Below, one piece after another: positions 1 to 11,611 of a stretch of 64,000 nucleotides of DNA. The notes below the pieces were generated by a model, which was given only the letters and a program-made list of their open reading frames with translations, was not told where the DNA came from and did no database searches. Within the stretch, counting starts at the first letter, position 1, and every line of letters begins with the position of its first letter. The position numbers and the translations under genes are program-made. Source of the DNA: Vagococcus allomyrinae (GTDB taxonomy: Bacteria > Bacillota > Bacilli > Lactobacillales > Vagococcaceae); assembly GCF_017829975.1 (NCBI RefSeq), contig NZ_JAEEGA010000017.1, forward strand, positions 62,001 to 126,000, written 5' to 3'.

Positions 1-509
1 GCTTTATCGGGATTTTTAACGCTGGGGGTGAAAACCTCATGGGACTTGTCACAGGGATTTTACCCACCCTGATTGTTTTACTGACATTTGTTAACGCATT
101 AGTCGCCATGATCGGTGAAGAACGGGTCACTAACTTTGCAAGAATGTGTACTAAAAATATTATTTTACGTTATTCTATCTTCCCCTTGCTTTCGGTTTTC
201 TTTTTGACCAATCCGATGTGCTATTCATTCGGACGCTTTTTGGATGAAAAACAAAAACCAGCTTTTTATGATTCAGCGGTCTCGTTGGTTCACCCTATTA
301 CAGGGCTTTTCCCCCATGCAAATGCTGGTGAGTTATTTGTATGGACTGGGATTTCATCAGGTTTGACAACCCTTGGTTTATCGATTATGCCACTGGCTGT
401 CAGATATTTCATCGTCGGAATGATTGTTATTTTAATCAAAGGGATTGTCACTGAAATGCTCACCAAAGCCATGTGGAAAAAATCTGACGCAACAGCAACT
501 AACCAATAG
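1..509 (+). CDS. srlA: PTS glucitol/sorbitol EIIC subunit (GutA/SrlA), 5' end outside the window
   Basis: Membrane EIIC component that carries glucitol/sorbitol during PTS phosphorylation. The frame is open from base 3, and the residues before the internal ATG at 39 ([12 protein letters not shown]) continue the family's N-terminal region, so that ATG is not the start and the true start lies upstream of the window. Family-type stretches are visible: [33 protein letters not shown] and SGLTTLGL. The gene is followed after 14 bases by the EIIB-type subunit with its own AGGAG site at 511-515. The identification rests on recalled similarity to E. coli SrlA and on the partner gene. Confidence 0.9.
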   Translation, partial: FIGIFNAGGENLMGLVTGILPTLIVLLTFVNALVAMIGEERVTNFARMCTKNIILRYSIFPLLSVFFLTNPMCYSFGRFLDEKQKPAFYDSAVSLVHPITGLFPHANAGELFVWTGISSGLTTLGLSIMPLAVRYFIVGMIVILIKGIVTEMLTKAMWKKSDATATNQ

Positions 510-523
510 AAGGAGCACTTAAC

Positions 524-1510
524 ATGACTAAACAAGTAATCGTCTCTAAAGGACCAAAAGGTTGGGGAGGTCCCTTAACTCTAGAAAAAACCGCCACTAA
601 AACCGTAGTGGCCTCAGTCACTGGCGGCGGTATTCATCCCGTCGCCCAGAAAATTGCTGATAATCTTGGAGTTCCCGCCATCGACGCTTTTAAAGAAAAA
701 GTCGAACCTGAAAACATGATCGCCGTTGTCATCGATTGTGGGGGCACTGCTCGTTGTGGCGTCTATCCCAAATTAAATGTCATGACCATTAACTTACATG
801 CTACCCCGCCGGCTGGTCCTTTAATGAAATTTATTAAGGAAACCAATTTTGTTTCAGGGGTAACAGAAAAACAAGTCGAACTACTTACTTCTAATACGGC
901 GACTACTGAATCCACTGTCGAGTTAGCAGAAAGTTCAACAGAGCCTGAAAATCAGACGATAGAAGATCAAGCCGGAAAAGGATTAACAGGCTTCATCACT
1001 CGTATGGGCCGCTCCATCGGTCGCGTTGTTGGCCTCTTCTATCAAGCTGGTCGGGATACCATCGACATCACCTTAAAAACGATTCTGCCCTTTATGGCCT
1101 TTGTTAGCATGCTCGTTGGGCTGATCAATTACACAGGCATTGGCAATCTGATCGCCACAGCTGTTAAACCTTTAACAGGCAATGTCTTCGGCTTAGTCAT
1201 TTTAGCCTTTATCTGTACCATTCCCGTCATGTCGCCTATCCTCGGACCAGGAGCCGTTATCGCCCAAGTGGTCGGGGTGTTGCTGGGAGTTGAAATTGGC
1301 AAAGGGACAATCCCACCAGCCATGGCATTACCCGCCCTCTTTGCTATTAACGCTCAGGCCGGAGCCGATTTTGTCCCTGTTGGCTTAACTCTAGCTGAAG
1401 CAGAACCTTATACCGTCGAGATTGGCGTACCAGCTGTGCTTTTTTCTAGAATGTTTACTGGGCCCCTCTCTGTGTTAATTGCTTGGGTCTTTAGTTTAGG
1501 TATGTATTAA
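524..1510 (+). CDS. srlE: PTS glucitol/sorbitol EIIB(C) subunit (SrlE)
   Basis: 328 aa, close to the usual ~320 of SrlE. It phosphorylates glucitol/sorbitol. The N-terminal ~110 residues form the cytoplasmic EIIB domain with the motif [14 protein letters not shown], which carries the cysteine phosphorylation site. A charged Ser/Thr/Glu-rich linker (about residues 120-150) leads to a C-terminal membrane half of roughly four hydrophobic segments (about residues 180-328). The start ATG follows AGGAG at 511-515. A terminator follows. The EIIA gene and the dehydrogenase usually found with it are not in the window. Confidence 0.92.
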   Translation: MTKQVIVSKGPKGWGGPLTLEKTATKTVVASVTGGGIHPVAQKIADNLGVPAIDAFKEKVEPENMIAVVIDCGGTARCGVYPKLNVMTINLHATPPAGPLMKFIKETNFVSGVTEKQVELLTSNTATTESTVELAESSTEPENQTIEDQAGKGLTGFITRMGRSIGRVVGLFYQAGRDTIDITLKTILPFMAFVSMLVGLINYTGIGNLIATAVKPLTGNVFGLVILAFICTIPVMSPILGPGAVIAQVVGVLLGVEIGKGTIPPAMALPALFAINAQAGADFVPVGLTLAEAEPYTVEIGVPAVLFSRMFTGPLSVLIAWVFSLGMY

Positions 1511-1543
1511 CCTTGTCATACATTAATTTTAAATATTCTCAAA

Positions 1544-1578
1544 AAAACACCCCCTCATCTCAGATGAAGGGGTGTTTT
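1544..1578. terminator. Bidirectional terminator between srlE and rpoC
   Basis: Imperfect 17-bp inverted repeat (1544-1560 with 1562-1578, one mismatch) with core ACACCCC/GGGGTGT. An A-tract on its left and T's on its right let it serve both converging genes. Confidence 0.85.
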
Positions 1579-1584
1579 CACTCT

Positions 1585-4500
1585 TTATTTATCGCTTAAC
1601 ATAGCGTCTTCTGCAGCCATTTTAGCTTCGATATCGCTAATGCTATAAACATTTTCACTTGCCACACCAATTTCTTTTGGCTCCATGTTGCGGTATTTTG
1701 GCATACCAGTACCGGCAGGAATAATCTTACCGATGATAACATTTTCTTTCAAACCAAGTAGTGGGTCTTTCTTACCACGGATCGCCGCATCTGTAAGGAC
1801 ACGTGTCGTTTCTTGGAAGGACGCAGCTGACAAGAAACTATTCGTTTCAAGTGAGGCTTTAGTAATTCCAAGTAAGACTGGACGACCTGTCGCAGGTGTT
1901 CCACCAGAGATAAGAGTGGTGTAGTTCTCTTGTTTAAATTCAGAAATATCAATTAACGTACCTGGTAAGATATCAGTGTCACCTGGGTCCATTACGCGGA
2001 CTTTACGCAACATTTGACGAACCATTACCTCGATATGTTTATCACCGATTTCTACCCCTTGCATACGGTAAACTTTTTGTACTTCTTTTAGCAAGTAGTT
2101 TCCAACAGAAATCACATCACGAATTTGCAATAATTGTTTAGGTTCAATTGATCCCTCTGTTAATGGGTCACCACGATGAATAATATCACCTTCAGCAACC
2201 TTTAAGCGAGAGGTGTAAGGAACCGCATAAGTACGTGTATCAGTTTTCCCTTTAATCGTCACTTCTCGAGTACGAGTCGCTTGATCTTCAGAAATTTCAA
2301 TCACGTCACCTGTTACCTCTGTAATGACCGCTTGCCCTTTCGGATTCCGCGCTTCCACAATTTCTTGGATACGAGGCAACCCTTGAGTAATATCATTACC
2401 GGCAACCCCACCTGTATGGAAGGTACGCATGGTTAATTGGGTACCAGGTTCACCGATGGATTGTGCCGCAATTGTTCCAACTGCTTCTCCAACCTCAACG
2501 TCAAGACCTGTGGCCATGTTACGTCCATAACAGTGTTTACACACACCATGTGTTGTGTTACATGTAAAGACGGAACGGATCGTCACTTTTTCAACGCCAG
2601 CTTCAATCACTTGTTTCGTTAAATCTTCCGTGATCATTTCATTTCTCGCTACAATCACTTCACCTGTTTCAGGGTGTTTGATCGTCTTACGAGCATAACG
2701 ACCTAGCAGACGTTCTTCCAGTGTTTCAATGATTTCATTGCCTTCTTTAATGGCCATTACTTCAAGACCGCGGTCAGTGCCACAATCCTCTTCACGAATA
2801 ATAACATCCTGAGCCACGTCAACTAAACGACGGGTTAAGTAACCTGAATCGGCCGTTTTCAGAGCGGTATCGGTCATGCCTTTACGGGCTCCATGGGTTG
2901 AGATAAACATTTCCAAGACCGTTAATCCTTCACGGAAGTTAGAGATGATCGGTAATTCCATGATCCGGCCATTCGGTGCGGCCATCAAACCACGCATACC
3001 AGCTAACTGAGTAAAGTTAGAGATATTACCACGGGCACCAGAATCACTCATCATAAAGATTGGGTTTTTGTCATCCAAACTTTCCATCAGTTTTTGCTGA
3101 ATGTCATCTTTAACGGCATTCCAAATCCCAATTACTCGTTCATAACGCTCGTCATCTGTAATCAGACCACGACGGAATTGTTTGGTAACATTTTCAACTT
3201 TTGTATGAGCATCTTCAATCATTTCATGTTTTTCATGTAAGACCACGATATCGGCAATCCCTACGGTCATCCCAGCAATCGTTGAGTGTTTATAACCCAA
3301 GTCTTTCATTCTATCCAACATTCTTGAGGTTTCAGTAATTTTGAATCGTTTGAAGACCTCTGCAATGATATTACCTAAGTTTTTCTTCTTGAATGGGCCT
3401 AATAATGGCTGCTCTTTAATATAAGCAGGAATATCCGTGCCATTTTCAACGAAGTATTTATCAGGTGTTTGAATCGTTAAGTTATAATCAGTTGGTTCAT
3501 TTAAATAAGGGAACTCAGGAGGCATGATTTCGTTAAAAATCGCCTTCCCAACCGTTGTAATCAAGGTGCGCTCACGTTGCCAATCAGTGAAAGGTTTCTC
3601 TGGCATTGACGATGTTTGCAAACCAATCCGCGTGTGTAAATGGACATATCCATTCTTCCAAGCTAATTCGGCTTCCTCTACATCACGGAAGACCATGCCT
3701 TCACCTTCACGACCATCCTCTTCCATGGTTAAGTAATAGTTACCTAGGACCATATCCTGAGACGGCGTAACAACTGGTTTACTATCTTTCGGGTTCAAGA
3801 TATTTTGAGCCGCAAGCATCAACATCCGTGCTTCAGCTTGAGCTTCTTCATTAAGTGGCACATGGACGGCCATTTGGTCACCATCGAAATCGGCATTGTA
3901 GGCTTCACAAACCAATGGGTGAAGACGAATCGCACGACCTTCAACTAGGACTGGTTCAAAGGCTTGAATCCCTAATCTATGAAGTGTCGGTGCCCGGTTA
4001 AGTAAGACTGGGTGTTCTTTGATAACATCCTCTAAAACGTCCCAAACTTCATCTTCTTGACGCTCAATTTTACGTTTAGCATTTTTGATATTGCTGGCAA
4101 TTTCACGGCCAACTAATTCATGCATCACGAATGGTTTAAACAATTCAATGGCCATTTCTTTCGGCAAGCCACATTGGTACATCTTCAAGTTAGGACCTAC
4201 GACGATAACCGAACGACCAGAATAGTCAACCCGTTTACCCAGTAAGTTCTGACGGAAACGCCCTTGTTTCCCTTTCAGCATGTGAGACAAAGATTTCAAC
4301 GGACGGTTACCTGGCCCCGTAACGGGACGGCCACGACGACCATTATCAATCAAGGCATCGACTGCTTCTTGCAACATTCTTTTCTCGTTTTGAACGATGA
4401 TATTTGGTGCCATTAAATCTAATAAACGTTTCAAACGGTTATTACGGTTAATCACACGGCGATATAAATCATTCAAATCAGATGTGGCAAAACGACCACC

Positions 4501-5235
4501 TTCCAATTGAACCATCGGACGTAGATCTGGTGGAATCACGGGAATAACATCCATCACCATCCAGCCAGGCTCATTGCCTGAACTACGGAACGCTTCTAAG
4601 ATGTCCAAACGACGAATCGCACGGGTCCGTTTTTGACCAGAGGCTGTTTTTAACTCTTCTTTTAATTCAAGTACTTCTTTTTCTAAATCAACATCGTCTA
4701 ATAAACGTTTAACTGCTTCAGCACCCATACCAGCTTGGAAGCCTTGGCCGTACTGATCGCGTTTATCACGATATTCACGTTCTGTCAGCAATTGTTTTTT
4801 CTCAAGAGATGTGTCTCCTGGTTCAATGACAACGTAAGAAGCAAAGTAGATGACTTCTTCCAAAGCACGGGGACTCATATCAAGAATCAGACCCATCCGA
4901 CTTGGAATGCCTTTGAAGTACCAGATATGTGAGACTGGTGCCGCTAATTCGATATGAGCCATCCGCTCACGACGAACTTTTGAACGAGTGACTTCAACGC
5001 CACAACGGTCACAAACAATTCCTTTATAACGGATTCGTTTGTACTTACCACAAGCACATTCCCAGTCTTTTGTTGGACCAAAAATTCGCTCACAGAAAAG
5101 CCCTTCACGTTCAGGTTTCAGTGTCCGGTAGTTAATTGTTTCCGGCTTTTTCACTTCACCATAAGACCAGCTTCTGATTTTTTCTGGAGAAGCTAAACCA
5201 ATCTGCATGCTCTCGAATTTATTTACATCGATCAA
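1585..5235 (-). CDS. rpoC: DNA-directed RNA polymerase subunit beta'
   Basis: 1216 aa, matching enterococcal RpoC (~1217). It is the catalytic clamp subunit of RNA polymerase. The N-terminal zinc site CACG...CDRCG sits near residues 60-80. The Mg-binding loop NADFDGDQM lies near residue 450. The second cysteine cluster [13 protein letters not shown] is in the C-terminal third. I place the start at the TTG at 5235, giving (M)[18 protein letters not shown], because a GGAGGG site lies just upstream and the family begins there. The frame stays open upstream to 5310, but that extension ([10 protein letters not shown]...) is not family-like. Confidence 0.95.
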   Translation of the reverse strand: MIDVNKFESMQIGLASPEKIRSWSYGEVKKPETINYRTLKPEREGLFCERIFGPTKDWECACGKYKRIRYKGIVCDRCGVEVTRSKVRRERMAHIELAAPVSHIWYFKGIPSRMGLILDMSPRALEEVIYFASYVVIEPGDTSLEKKQLLTEREYRDKRDQYGQGFQAGMGAEAVKRLLDDVDLEKEVLELKEELKTASGQKRTRAIRRLDILEAFRSSGNEPGWMVMDVIPVIPPDLRPMVQLEGGRFATSDLNDLYRRVINRNNRLKRLLDLMAPNIIVQNEKRMLQEAVDALIDNGRRGRPVTGPGNRPLKSLSHMLKGKQGRFRQNLLGKRVDYSGRSVIVVGPNLKMYQCGLPKEMAIELFKPFVMHELVGREIASNIKNAKRKIERQEDEVWDVLEDVIKEHPVLLNRAPTLHRLGIQAFEPVLVEGRAIRLHPLVCEAYNADFDGDQMAVHVPLNEEAQAEARMLMLAAQNILNPKDSKPVVTPSQDMVLGNYYLTMEEDGREGEGMVFRDVEEAELAWKNGYVHLHTRIGLQTSSMPEKPFTDWQRERTLITTVGKAIFNEIMPPEFPYLNEPTDYNLTIQTPDKYFVENGTDIPAYIKEQPLLGPFKKKNLGNIIAEVFKRFKITETSRMLDRMKDLGYKHSTIAGMTVGIADIVVLHEKHEMIEDAHTKVENVTKQFRRGLITDDERYERVIGIWNAVKDDIQQKLMESLDDKNPIFMMSDSGARGNISNFTQLAGMRGLMAAPNGRIMELPIISNFREGLTVLEMFISTHGARKGMTDTALKTADSGYLTRRLVDVAQDVIIREEDCGTDRGLEVMAIKEGNEIIETLEERLLGRYARKTIKHPETGEVIVARNEMITEDLTKQVIEAGVEKVTIRSVFTCNTTHGVCKHCYGRNMATGLDVEVGEAVGTIAAQSIGEPGTQLTMRTFHTGGVAGNDITQGLPRIQEIVEARNPKGQAVITEVTGDVIEISEDQATRTREVTIKGKTDTRTYAVPYTSRLKVAEGDIIHRGDPLTEGSIEPKQLLQIRDVISVGNYLLKEVQKVYRMQGVEIGDKHIEVMVRQMLRKVRVMDPGDTDILPGTLIDISEFKQENYTTLISGGTPATGRPVLLGITKASLETNSFLSAASFQETTRVLTDAAIRGKKDPLLGLKENVIIGKIIPAGTGMPKYRNMEPKEIGVASENVYSISDIEAKMAAEDAMLSDK

Positions 5236-5502
5236 AAGGTGTTCCCTCCATTCATATATTAAGTGCAAAAAAGTGATAGAAAGAATTAATGCAACCTTAG
5301 AGTGGGGCATTTAGTGTCAATGCCACCACTGGCTGGCTGAATTAGTTAAGCTGATTCTTGGGGTTGAGCACCCGCTGTCGCAGCTTATTCACGCGTTCCA
5401 TCGGGCTACGATTCGGCAATTTCTCACTTAAGGTTTAATCGAAAGTGCCGATTATACCTTAAGTTCGAGATATGCTCATCGCAGAACACCCGCTGTCGCA
5501 GC
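5236..5502 (-). other. Long structured rpoB-rpoC intergenic region with a 22-bp direct repeat
   Basis: No gene. A 22-bp direct repeat (core CCCGCTGTCGCAGCTTATT) occurs at 5369-5390 and 5487-5508. The second copy runs across the rpoB stop codon. Between the copies is a perfect 9-bp inverted repeat, ACTTAAGGT (5426-5434) with ACCTTAAGT (5456-5464). Closer to rpoC, a hairpin GGCATT/AATGCC can form in the transcript. It could be a processing or attenuation leader or the footprint of a small duplication. Confidence 0.6.
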
Positions 5503-8500
5503 TTATTCTTTCTCTGCGTTTTTTGCGGCTTGTTCTTGGGCGTATTTGGTCAAGGCGTCAACGGTGATTAGATCGTCTTCGTCATCATCCATATCGCGCA
5601 GTTCAATCTCTTGATTGTCGATATCCAATACTTGCATATCCAAACCTAGTGATTGTAATTCTTTAACCAATACGCGGAATGATTCCGGTACGCCTGGTTT
5701 TGGAATTGGTTCACCTTTAACGATGGCTTCGTATGTTTTCACACGGCCAACCACGTCATCGGATTTGTAGGTTAAGATTTCTTGTAAGGTGTAAGCTGCA
5801 CCGTATGCTTCTAAGGCCCAAACTTCCATCTCCCCAAAACGTTGTCCACCAAATTGCGCTTTACCACCAAGCGGTTGTTGCGTAACCAGTGAGTAAGGTC
5901 CTGTTGAACGAGCATGAAGTTTATCATCAACCATGTGAGCCAGTTTCAGCATGTACATGACACCAACTGATAAACGATTATCAAATGGTTCACCTGTCCG
6001 ACCGTCGTATAAAACAGTCTTCGCATCTGCTGCCATTCCAGCTTCACGAACGGTTGACCAAACATCATCTTCATTGGCACCATCAAAGACTGGTGTTGCG
6101 ACATGAATTCCCAATTGACGAGCGGCCATTCCTAAGTGTAACTCAAGAACCTGACCAATGTTCATCCGAGAAGGTACCCCTAATGGGTTCAACATGATGT
6201 CCACTGGTGTGCCGTCTGGCATAAATGGCATGTCTTCTTCCGGCATAATCCGTGAGACAACCCCTTTATTACCATGACGTCCGGCCATTTTATCGCCTTC
6301 GTTGATCTTACGTTTTTGGACGATGTACACCCGGACTAACATGTTAACCCCTGGTGATAACTCATCGCCTGCTTCACGGGTAAAGATCTTCACATCGTGG
6401 ACAATCCCGCCGCCGCCATGAGGCACACGTAGAGAAGTGTCACGAACTTCACGAGCTTTTTCACCGAAGATGGCATGTAAGAGACGCTCTTCTGCTGATA
6501 ATTCCGTTACCCCTTTAGGCGTGACCTTACCAACTAATAAATCGCCATCTTTGACTTCTGCACCAATGCGGATAATACCCATTTCATCTAAATCTTTCAG
6601 CGCATCTTCACCGACGTTAGGAATTTCACGCGTAATCTCTTCCGGTCCTAATTTCGTGTCGCGAGCTTCTGATTCGTACTCTTCAATATGAATCGAGGTA
6701 TAAACATCATCTTTCACCAAACGACGGCTCATGATGATCGCATCCTCATAGTTGTAACCTTCCCATGTCATAAAGGCAACTAAGACGTTTTGCCCTAAAG
6801 CCATTTCGCCTTCTTCCATTGACGGGCCATCTGCTAAGACATCACCCTTGTCAACTTTTTCACCTAATGTCACGATTGGACGTTGGTTATAACACATACC
6901 AGCATTTGAACGACTGAATTTCGTCGCTGAATATTTATCTAATGTTCCATTTGAACGACGGACACGGATTTCGCTTGAATCAACGTATTCCACCACGCCG
7001 TCATGTTTACAAACTAAAGCTGAACCTGAGTCATGAGCGGCTTTGTATTCCATCCCAGTTCCCACGAATGGTGAACGAGGTTGAACCAAAGGCACTGCTT
7101 GACGTTGCATGTTCGCACCCATCAAAGCACGGTTGGAGTCATCGTTTTCCAAGAAAGGAATACAGGCTGTCGCTACCGCCACTACCTGTTTAGGCGAGAC
7201 ATCCATGTAATCGACTTTATCAATCGTCACTTCCAAGTTTTCACTTTGAATCCGAGCCATTACCAGCTCTTCCGCGAAGCTACCATCTTCATTAAGAAGC
7301 GAGTTGGCTTGGGCTACCATGTAGTGATCTTCCTCGTCAGCTGTTAAGTAGTCGATGTGTTCTGTTACTTTACCTGTTTTGCGATCAACCCGACGATAAG
7401 GTGTTTCAATAAAGCCATAAGGGTTAATTTTCGCATAACTAGACAAACTGTTAATCAAGCCGATATTCGGACCCTCAGGGGTTTCAATCGGACACATTCT
7501 GCCGTAATGAGAGTAATGTACGTCACGAACTTCATAACCAGCACGGTCACGTGTCAAACCACCGGGCCCTAAGGCTGATAGACGACGTTTATGAGTTAAC
7601 TCACCTAGAGGGTTGGTTTGGTCCATAAACTGTGACAATTGAGACGAACCAAAGAATTCTTTGATCGACGCAACAACGGGACGAATGTTAATTAATTGTT
7701 GTGGGGTCAATGTTTCCGTGTCTTGAATCGACATTCTTTCACGAACCACACGTTCCATCCGAGCTAGCCCGATCCGGAATTGGTTTTGCAACAACTCACC
7801 AACTGAACGAATACGACGGTTACCCAAATGATCGATGTCATCTACGTTGCCGATGTCTTCTTGTAAGTTGAAGAAATAACTCATCTCAGCAATCACATCT
7901 GCTGGGATAATCGTTTTTTCAGATGGGTCAATTTGACCGTTCCCAATCACATTGACAATCCGTTCTGGGTCTTTTGGTGAAAAGACTTTGATCGTTTGAA
8001 TCGTCATCGGTTCTGTCACCACACCATCTTCTGATGGGTAGAACGTTTCGTTATTTAAGCCTGCATCCAAGAATGGCTCTAATTTATCCATGACTTCGTG
8101 ATTAATCACCGTGCCAGTTTCGAATAAAATTTCACCCGTTTCAGGATCGACTAACGTTTCAGCTAAGGTTTGATTTAACAAACGTGTTTTTAAGCTTAAT
8201 TTTTTGTTAACTTTGTAACGACCAACGCTCGCAAGGTCGTAACGTTTTGGATCGAAGAAACGCGCATTCAATAAGTTACGCGAACTATCTGCGGTTTTCG
8301 GCTCTCCCGGGCGTAGACGCTCGTAAATATCTTTTAAGCCTTCCTCCGTACGAGAATCCGATGCATTTTTATGAATGTCTTTTTCTAAGGTTAAACGTAA
8401 GCTTTCATTGTCGCCAAAGATTTCCAAAATCGTGTCATCTGATCCAAACCCTAGAGCCCGAACTAAAACTGATAATGGGATCTTACGAGTACGGTCAATC

Positions 8501-9048
8501 CGCACGTAAGAGATATCTTTTGCGTCTGTTTCCATTTCTAACCATGCCCCACGGTTAGGAATCACTGTCGTGCCAAAACTCACACGGCCATTTTTGTCCA
8601 GTTTACTGTTGTAGTAAACACCAGGCGAACGAACTAATTGAGAAACAATAACCCGTTCTGCCCCGTTGATAATAAATGTCCCCATTTCCGTCATTAACGG
8701 GAAATCACCAAAGAATACTTCTTGGGCTTTGATCTCACCAGTTGTTTTGTTGTCTAGACGTAAGGTCACATGAATTGGTGCTGAATAGTTTGCGTCGTGC
8801 GCACGAGCTTCTTCAACGGTGTACTTCGGTTCCTTCAATTCATACCCGACAAACTCCAGTGATAACTTATCACTAAAATCTTTGATTGGCAGAATATCTT
8901 CAAACATTTCTTTTAGACCAACGTCTAAAAACCATTTGTAAGAATTTGTTTGAATTTCAATCAAATCTGGTAATTCTAATACTTCACTGATTCGTGCGAA
9001 ACTTCTACGTTCGCGATGCTTTCCGTATTTGACTACGTGTCCAGCCAA
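5503..9048 (-). CDS. rpoB: DNA-directed RNA polymerase subunit beta
   Basis: 1181 aa. With beta' it forms the polymerase active centre. The rifampicin region ([16 protein letters not shown], then [13 protein letters not shown]) has the usual wild-type residues at the common resistance positions. Also visible are [24 protein letters not shown] and the C-terminal [21 protein letters not shown] choose the TTG at 9048, giving (M)[16 protein letters not shown], since AGAGGGGTG lies 6 nt before it. The frame is open to a TTG at 9075. The C-terminus ends at ...AKNAEKE, shorter than the E. faecalis tail as I recall it. Confidence 0.95.
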   Translation of the reverse strand: MAGHVVKYGKHRERRSFARISEVLELPDLIEIQTNSYKWFLDVGLKEMFEDILPIKDFSDKLSLEFVGYELKEPKYTVEEARAHDANYSAPIHVTLRLDNKTTGEIKAQEVFFGDFPLMTEMGTFIINGAERVIVSQLVRSPGVYYNSKLDKNGRVSFGTTVIPNRGAWLEMETDAKDISYVRIDRTRKIPLSVLVRALGFGSDDTILEIFGDNESLRLTLEKDIHKNASDSRTEEGLKDIYERLRPGEPKTADSSRNLLNARFFDPKRYDLASVGRYKVNKKLSLKTRLLNQTLAETLVDPETGEILFETGTVINHEVMDKLEPFLDAGLNNETFYPSEDGVVTEPMTIQTIKVFSPKDPERIVNVIGNGQIDPSEKTIIPADVIAEMSYFFNLQEDIGNVDDIDHLGNRRIRSVGELLQNQFRIGLARMERVVRERMSIQDTETLTPQQLINIRPVVASIKEFFGSSQLSQFMDQTNPLGELTHKRRLSALGPGGLTRDRAGYEVRDVHYSHYGRMCPIETPEGPNIGLINSLSSYAKINPYGFIETPYRRVDRKTGKVTEHIDYLTADEEDHYMVAQANSLLNEDGSFAEELVMARIQSENLEVTIDKVDYMDVSPKQVVAVATACIPFLENDDSNRALMGANMQRQAVPLVQPRSPFVGTGMEYKAAHDSGSALVCKHDGVVEYVDSSEIRVRRSNGTLDKYSATKFSRSNAGMCYNQRPIVTLGEKVDKGDVLADGPSMEEGEMALGQNVLVAFMTWEGYNYEDAIIMSRRLVKDDVYTSIHIEEYESEARDTKLGPEEITREIPNVGEDALKDLDEMGIIRIGAEVKDGDLLVGKVTPKGVTELSAEERLLHAIFGEKAREVRDTSLRVPHGGGGIVHDVKIFTREAGDELSPGVNMLVRVYIVQKRKINEGDKMAGRHGNKGVVSRIMPEEDMPFMPDGTPVDIMLNPLGVPSRMNIGQVLELHLGMAARQLGIHVATPVFDGANEDDVWSTVREAGMAADAKTVLYDGRTGEPFDNRLSVGVMYMLKLAHMVDDKLHARSTGPYSLVTQQPLGGKAQFGGQRFGEMEVWALEAYGAAYTLQEILTYKSDDVVGRVKTYEAIVKGEPIPKPGVPESFRVLVKELQSLGLDMQVLDIDNQEIELRDMDDDEDDLITVDALTKYAQEQAAKNAEKE

Positions 9049-9272
9049 GCTCTTCACCCCTCTGATTTTTCTCAAAACACCATCTTAATGACATCAATGT
9101 TACAAATATTAAAAATCAGTAACAAAAATATTACATCAGCCTTTTTAGGCAAAAAAAAACCAAAAATAGAACATTCTCTTTTTTTTGAGCTTCTACTTTT
9201 GTTTTCCTATAAAAAAACGCCAAATGGACAATATTTCACTCGACATTTTCGTGATTTCAGATAGCTTTTGCA
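9049..9272 (-). promoter_or_regulatory. rpoBC 5' leader
   Basis: About 220 bases of untranslated leader between the proposed promoter and rpoB. It is very A/T rich, with several homopolymer runs (for example a run of nine A/T at 9151-9159). I see no recognised riboswitch or peptide gene. Confidence 0.5.
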
Positions 9273-9279
9273 ACTATCT

Positions 9280-9308
9280 ATTTTATACCTTCTATAGACC
9301 ATTGTCAA
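9280..9308 (-). promoter_or_regulatory. Promoter for rpoBC
   Basis: On the minus strand, TTGACA (9303-9308) and TAAAAT (9280-9285) are separated by exactly 17 bases. It lies between the terminator of the upstream methyltransferase and rpoB, so it is the likely sigma-A promoter for rpoB-rpoC. Confidence 0.75.
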
Positions 9309-9400
9309 TAGCAACCACCTTCTCTTTTCAAAAAAAATAGCTAAACCAGCAAGTGTTGATCCCTTTAGTACTATTTTTGTAATAATCACTAGGCCATTTT

Positions 9401-9446
9401 TTTCAAAAAGAGCCACCAGCAAGGAAATCCCCTCAGCAGTGGCTCT
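9401..9446 (-). terminator. Terminator behind the RsmC-like gene
   Basis: Inverted repeat AGAGCCAC (9409-9416) with GTGGCTCT (9439-9446). On the minus strand a T-run follows at 9405-9409. It separates the methyltransferase/hydrolase operon from rpoB. Confidence 0.75.
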
Positions 9447-9512
9447 ACTATCGAGCTCCTAACTAAACAATCCAATGGAACTCTTTCCGATTATTTTATG
9501 AGAGGCCTCTCC

Positions 9513-10124
9513 CTAAAATTTAACGCTTTGTAAAATAAAATACCCTTTATCTTTTGCCAATGTCTCAACATTTCCGAATACTTCCGCCATCTTTTTAGCA
9601 GCACTTGGCGCTCCTTGTTTCTTTTGAATCACCACTGTTAAGGTGCCACTCGTCGCCAAACGAGAAAAAGCCCCTGTCAATATCTCGTGAACCACTTGTT
9701 TGCCTGCGCGAATCGGCGGATTACTGACGATCGCCGCATAAGCCGTCCCTTTGACATTCTCGTAAATATTGGATTCATAGATCTCAACGTTTTTTATGCC
9801 ATTTTTTTCAGCATTTTGCCGAGCCAAAGCAACCGCTCGTTGATTTATGTCCACCATTTCCACCGGTCGCTCAGAATCAAAGGCCAAAGCAAGCCCCATC
9901 GGTCCATAACCACAGCCAACATCAAGGATGGCCCCCGCTGGCAACTGTTCCTCGGAAAAGGTTTCTATCAACAACCGTGAGCCAAAATCGACTGTTTTCT
10001 TTGAAAAAACCCCACTATCAGTCGTAAAATTAAATCGTTTCCCCTTTAATTCAAAAACCCATTCCGCAATATCATGAGGAGTACTCGGTTCATTTGTATA
10101 ATAATGATTATTCGTCATTGCCAT
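9513..10124 (-). CDS. RsmC-like class I methyltransferase (YbxB type)
   Basis: About 203 aa, SAM-dependent. SAM-binding motif I is DVGCGYGPMGL (near residues 68-78). The acidic motif MVDIN follows. SNPPIR is the N/D-PP-[FYW]-type motif of base-amino methyltransferases, here ending in Ile. The family includes rRNA guanine-N2 methyltransferases, but the substrate here is inferred. In B. subtilis the homologue ybxB also lies directly upstream of rpoB, which supports orthology. It overlaps the upstream hydrolase stop: the TGA and this ATG share one base. A GTG at 10127 is an alternative start. Confidence 0.85.
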   Translation of the reverse strand: MAMTNNHYYTNEPSTPHDIAEWVFELKGKRFNFTTDSGVFSKKTVDFGSRLLIETFSEEQLPAGAILDVGCGYGPMGLALAFDSERPVEMVDINQRAVALARQNAEKNGIKNVEIYESNIYENVKGTAYAAIVSNPPIRAGKQVVHEILTGAFSRLATSGTLTVVIQKKQGAPSAAKKMAEVFGNVETLAKDKGYFILQSVKF

Positions 10125-10690
10125 CACTCTTTCTCTCTTAATTGTTTTATTCCAGATAGGATAAGATTTGCTAAAAAGTCATATCCCTTTAAAGAAAAAT
10201 GCAAACCATCCTCTTGTAATAAGGACTCAGGATCTCCTGTTTGAATCATCTCAGCTTGCACATTGACAAATAAAACACCGGTTTCCAGCGCCACTGCTTC
10301 TGCCCCTAAAACGAATCCTCTCATCTGCTCCAAAGGTCGATTATGATTATATCGCTGACTTGTGTAGGGAGGTGACAGCAACAATACTTTGAGAGGCCCA
10401 ATCCGAGAAATGATCTCGTTTAAGTTTGCCTGATACTCCTCAATGGCTATGGGACAATCAATCGCCCCATCATTGGCTCCGAAAAAGACTGTCACATAGT
10501 CTGGATTGTAGCGTAAGACAAAGGTCGCCATGCGCGCTAAACCATCGGCAGTCGTATCCCCCGGCATCCCAGCATTCACGACCTCAATATCCGCTAACCC
10601 TCGTTGGACAGGCAGCGTCAGTAAATCCGTTATCTCATGCTCGAAATAGCCGGCTGTGATACTATCGCCAAAAAGAAATAATTTTTTCAC
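10124..10690 (-). CDS. SGNH/GDSL-family hydrolase
   Basis: 188 aa, no signal peptide, so probably a cytoplasmic esterase/lipase-type enzyme. The family blocks are in order: GDSIT with the nucleophilic Ser near residue 10, AGMPGDT (Gly block), FFGANDG (Asn block), and DGLHFS with the Asp/His pair near residues 162-165. The substrate is unknown. Its stop overlaps the methyltransferase start, so the two are translationally coupled. A copy of the window's repeat element (10804-10877) lies upstream. Confidence 0.85.
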   Translation of the reverse strand: MKKLFLFGDSITAGYFEHEITDLLTLPVQRGLADIEVVNAGMPGDTTADGLARMATFVLRYNPDYVTVFFGANDGAIDCPIAIEEYQANLNEIISRIGPLKVLLLSPPYTSQRYNHNRPLEQMRGFVLGAEAVALETGVLFVNVQAEMIQTGDPESLLQEDGLHFSLKGYDFLANLILSGIKQLREKE

Positions 10691-10803
10691 CTGAACCCTC
10701 CTAGTTTTAAGTTATATGTTATAATTCAGCTAGATATATCCTGTTTAATCCCCAAGATAACGAACTCTTAGGAGATTAAATGATAGTCTTGATTGACAAG
10801 GGT

Positions 10804-10877
10804 TAGATATAGAGTTCCTATTTAAATAATCATCCAATGGAACTATCTGTTTGATTAGTTAACATAATGTATATAGT
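10804..10877. repeat. Short (internally deleted) copy C of the 140-bp repeat element
   Basis: Shares both ends (AGTTCC...TTTAAATAATCA and CCAATGGAACTAT...GTTTGATTA...TGTATATAG) with copies at 38253-38393 and 40913-41053, but lacks their central ~77 bp with the 9-bp hairpin. It sits between the divergent hydrolase and thioesterase genes, with its AGTTCC end facing the hydrolase. Confidence 0.75.
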
Positions 10878-10920
10878 CTAATTATAACCCATATAATAGC
10901 ACGCTAAGGGAGTTTTGAAT

Positions 10921-11445
10921 ATGTCAAACATAAAATATTGTCGAGAATCACGGGTTATCCAGACTCATCGGGTCTTTCCAACAGATTTAAACTCACACGG
11001 AACGTTATTTGGCGGTAAGCTTATGGCCTTAATAGACGATACCGCCTCCATTTCGATCACCCGTCACTGTCGTCGTAACGCCGTCACCGCTTCAACAGAT
11101 CGTTTGGACTTTCTGCATCCTATTGGAGAAAATCACTCTGTTTGTGTGGAAACCTTTATCACCGGAACTGGAAAAAAATCCATGGAGGTTTTCGCTAAAA
11201 TCATCGGCGAAAATCTCATTACCGGCGACCGCTACCTGGCTGCCACCTGTTTCATGACTTTCGTTGCCGTCCCCTCAAAAGAAAGACCTGAAACAGACTT
11301 TACTGTTCCCACCGTGGAACCTGAGACAGCCGAAGAGCAGATGATTTGCGGCGGCTATCAAGAACGTCGGACACACGGGTTAAAAGAATTAGCCTTTCAT
11401 GAGCAATTTTCAAAAACCGTTTCCCTGGATGTGCCCTGGAAATAA
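10921..11445 (+). CDS. Acyl-CoA thioesterase, hotdog fold (YciA/BACH-like)
   Basis: 174 aa, hydrolyses acyl-CoA to free acid and CoA. The hotdog signature NSHGTLFGGKLMALIDDTA (about residues 25-43) carries the usual Asn and Asp catalytic positions, followed by a central helix and TASTDRLDFLHP. I start at the ATG at 10921, which has GGGAG about 9 bases upstream. A TTG two codons earlier is less likely. The C-terminal ~40 residues are typical of the Gram-positive branch. Acyl specificity cannot be read from the sequence. Confidence 0.88.
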   Translation: MSNIKYCRESRVIQTHRVFPTDLNSHGTLFGGKLMALIDDTASISITRHCRRNAVTASTDRLDFLHPIGENHSVCVETFITGTGKKSMEVFAKIIGENLITGDRYLAATCFMTFVAVPSKERPETDFTVPTVEPETAEEQMICGGYQERRTHGLKELAFHEQFSKTVSLDVPWK

Positions 11446-11611
11446 CCTCAGCAAAAAAGCTGAACGAATGAAGACCTTTTCAAAGAAAAAAATGAGAAAT
11501 TCTTAACAAAATTCGACTTATCTAAGAAAAAGTAAGATATTTAGCCTATATTATGATAAAATAAGCCCATTAGGATTTCCCCAAATGATGACCAATGGAG
11601 GATCTAACAAG

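Noticed and set aside
5236-5310. N-terminal extension of rpoC to 5310
   Set aside because: Not family-like, while the TTG at 5235 has a good ribosome site and matches the conserved start.
7081-7347. Plus-strand ORFs opposite rpoB and rpoC
   Set aside because: Antisense shadows of strongly coding frames, with no ribosome sites or recognisable domains.
9207-9422. 71-codon minus-strand ORF upstream of rpoB
   Set aside because: It runs through the terminator and the rpoBC promoter and has no family-like content.
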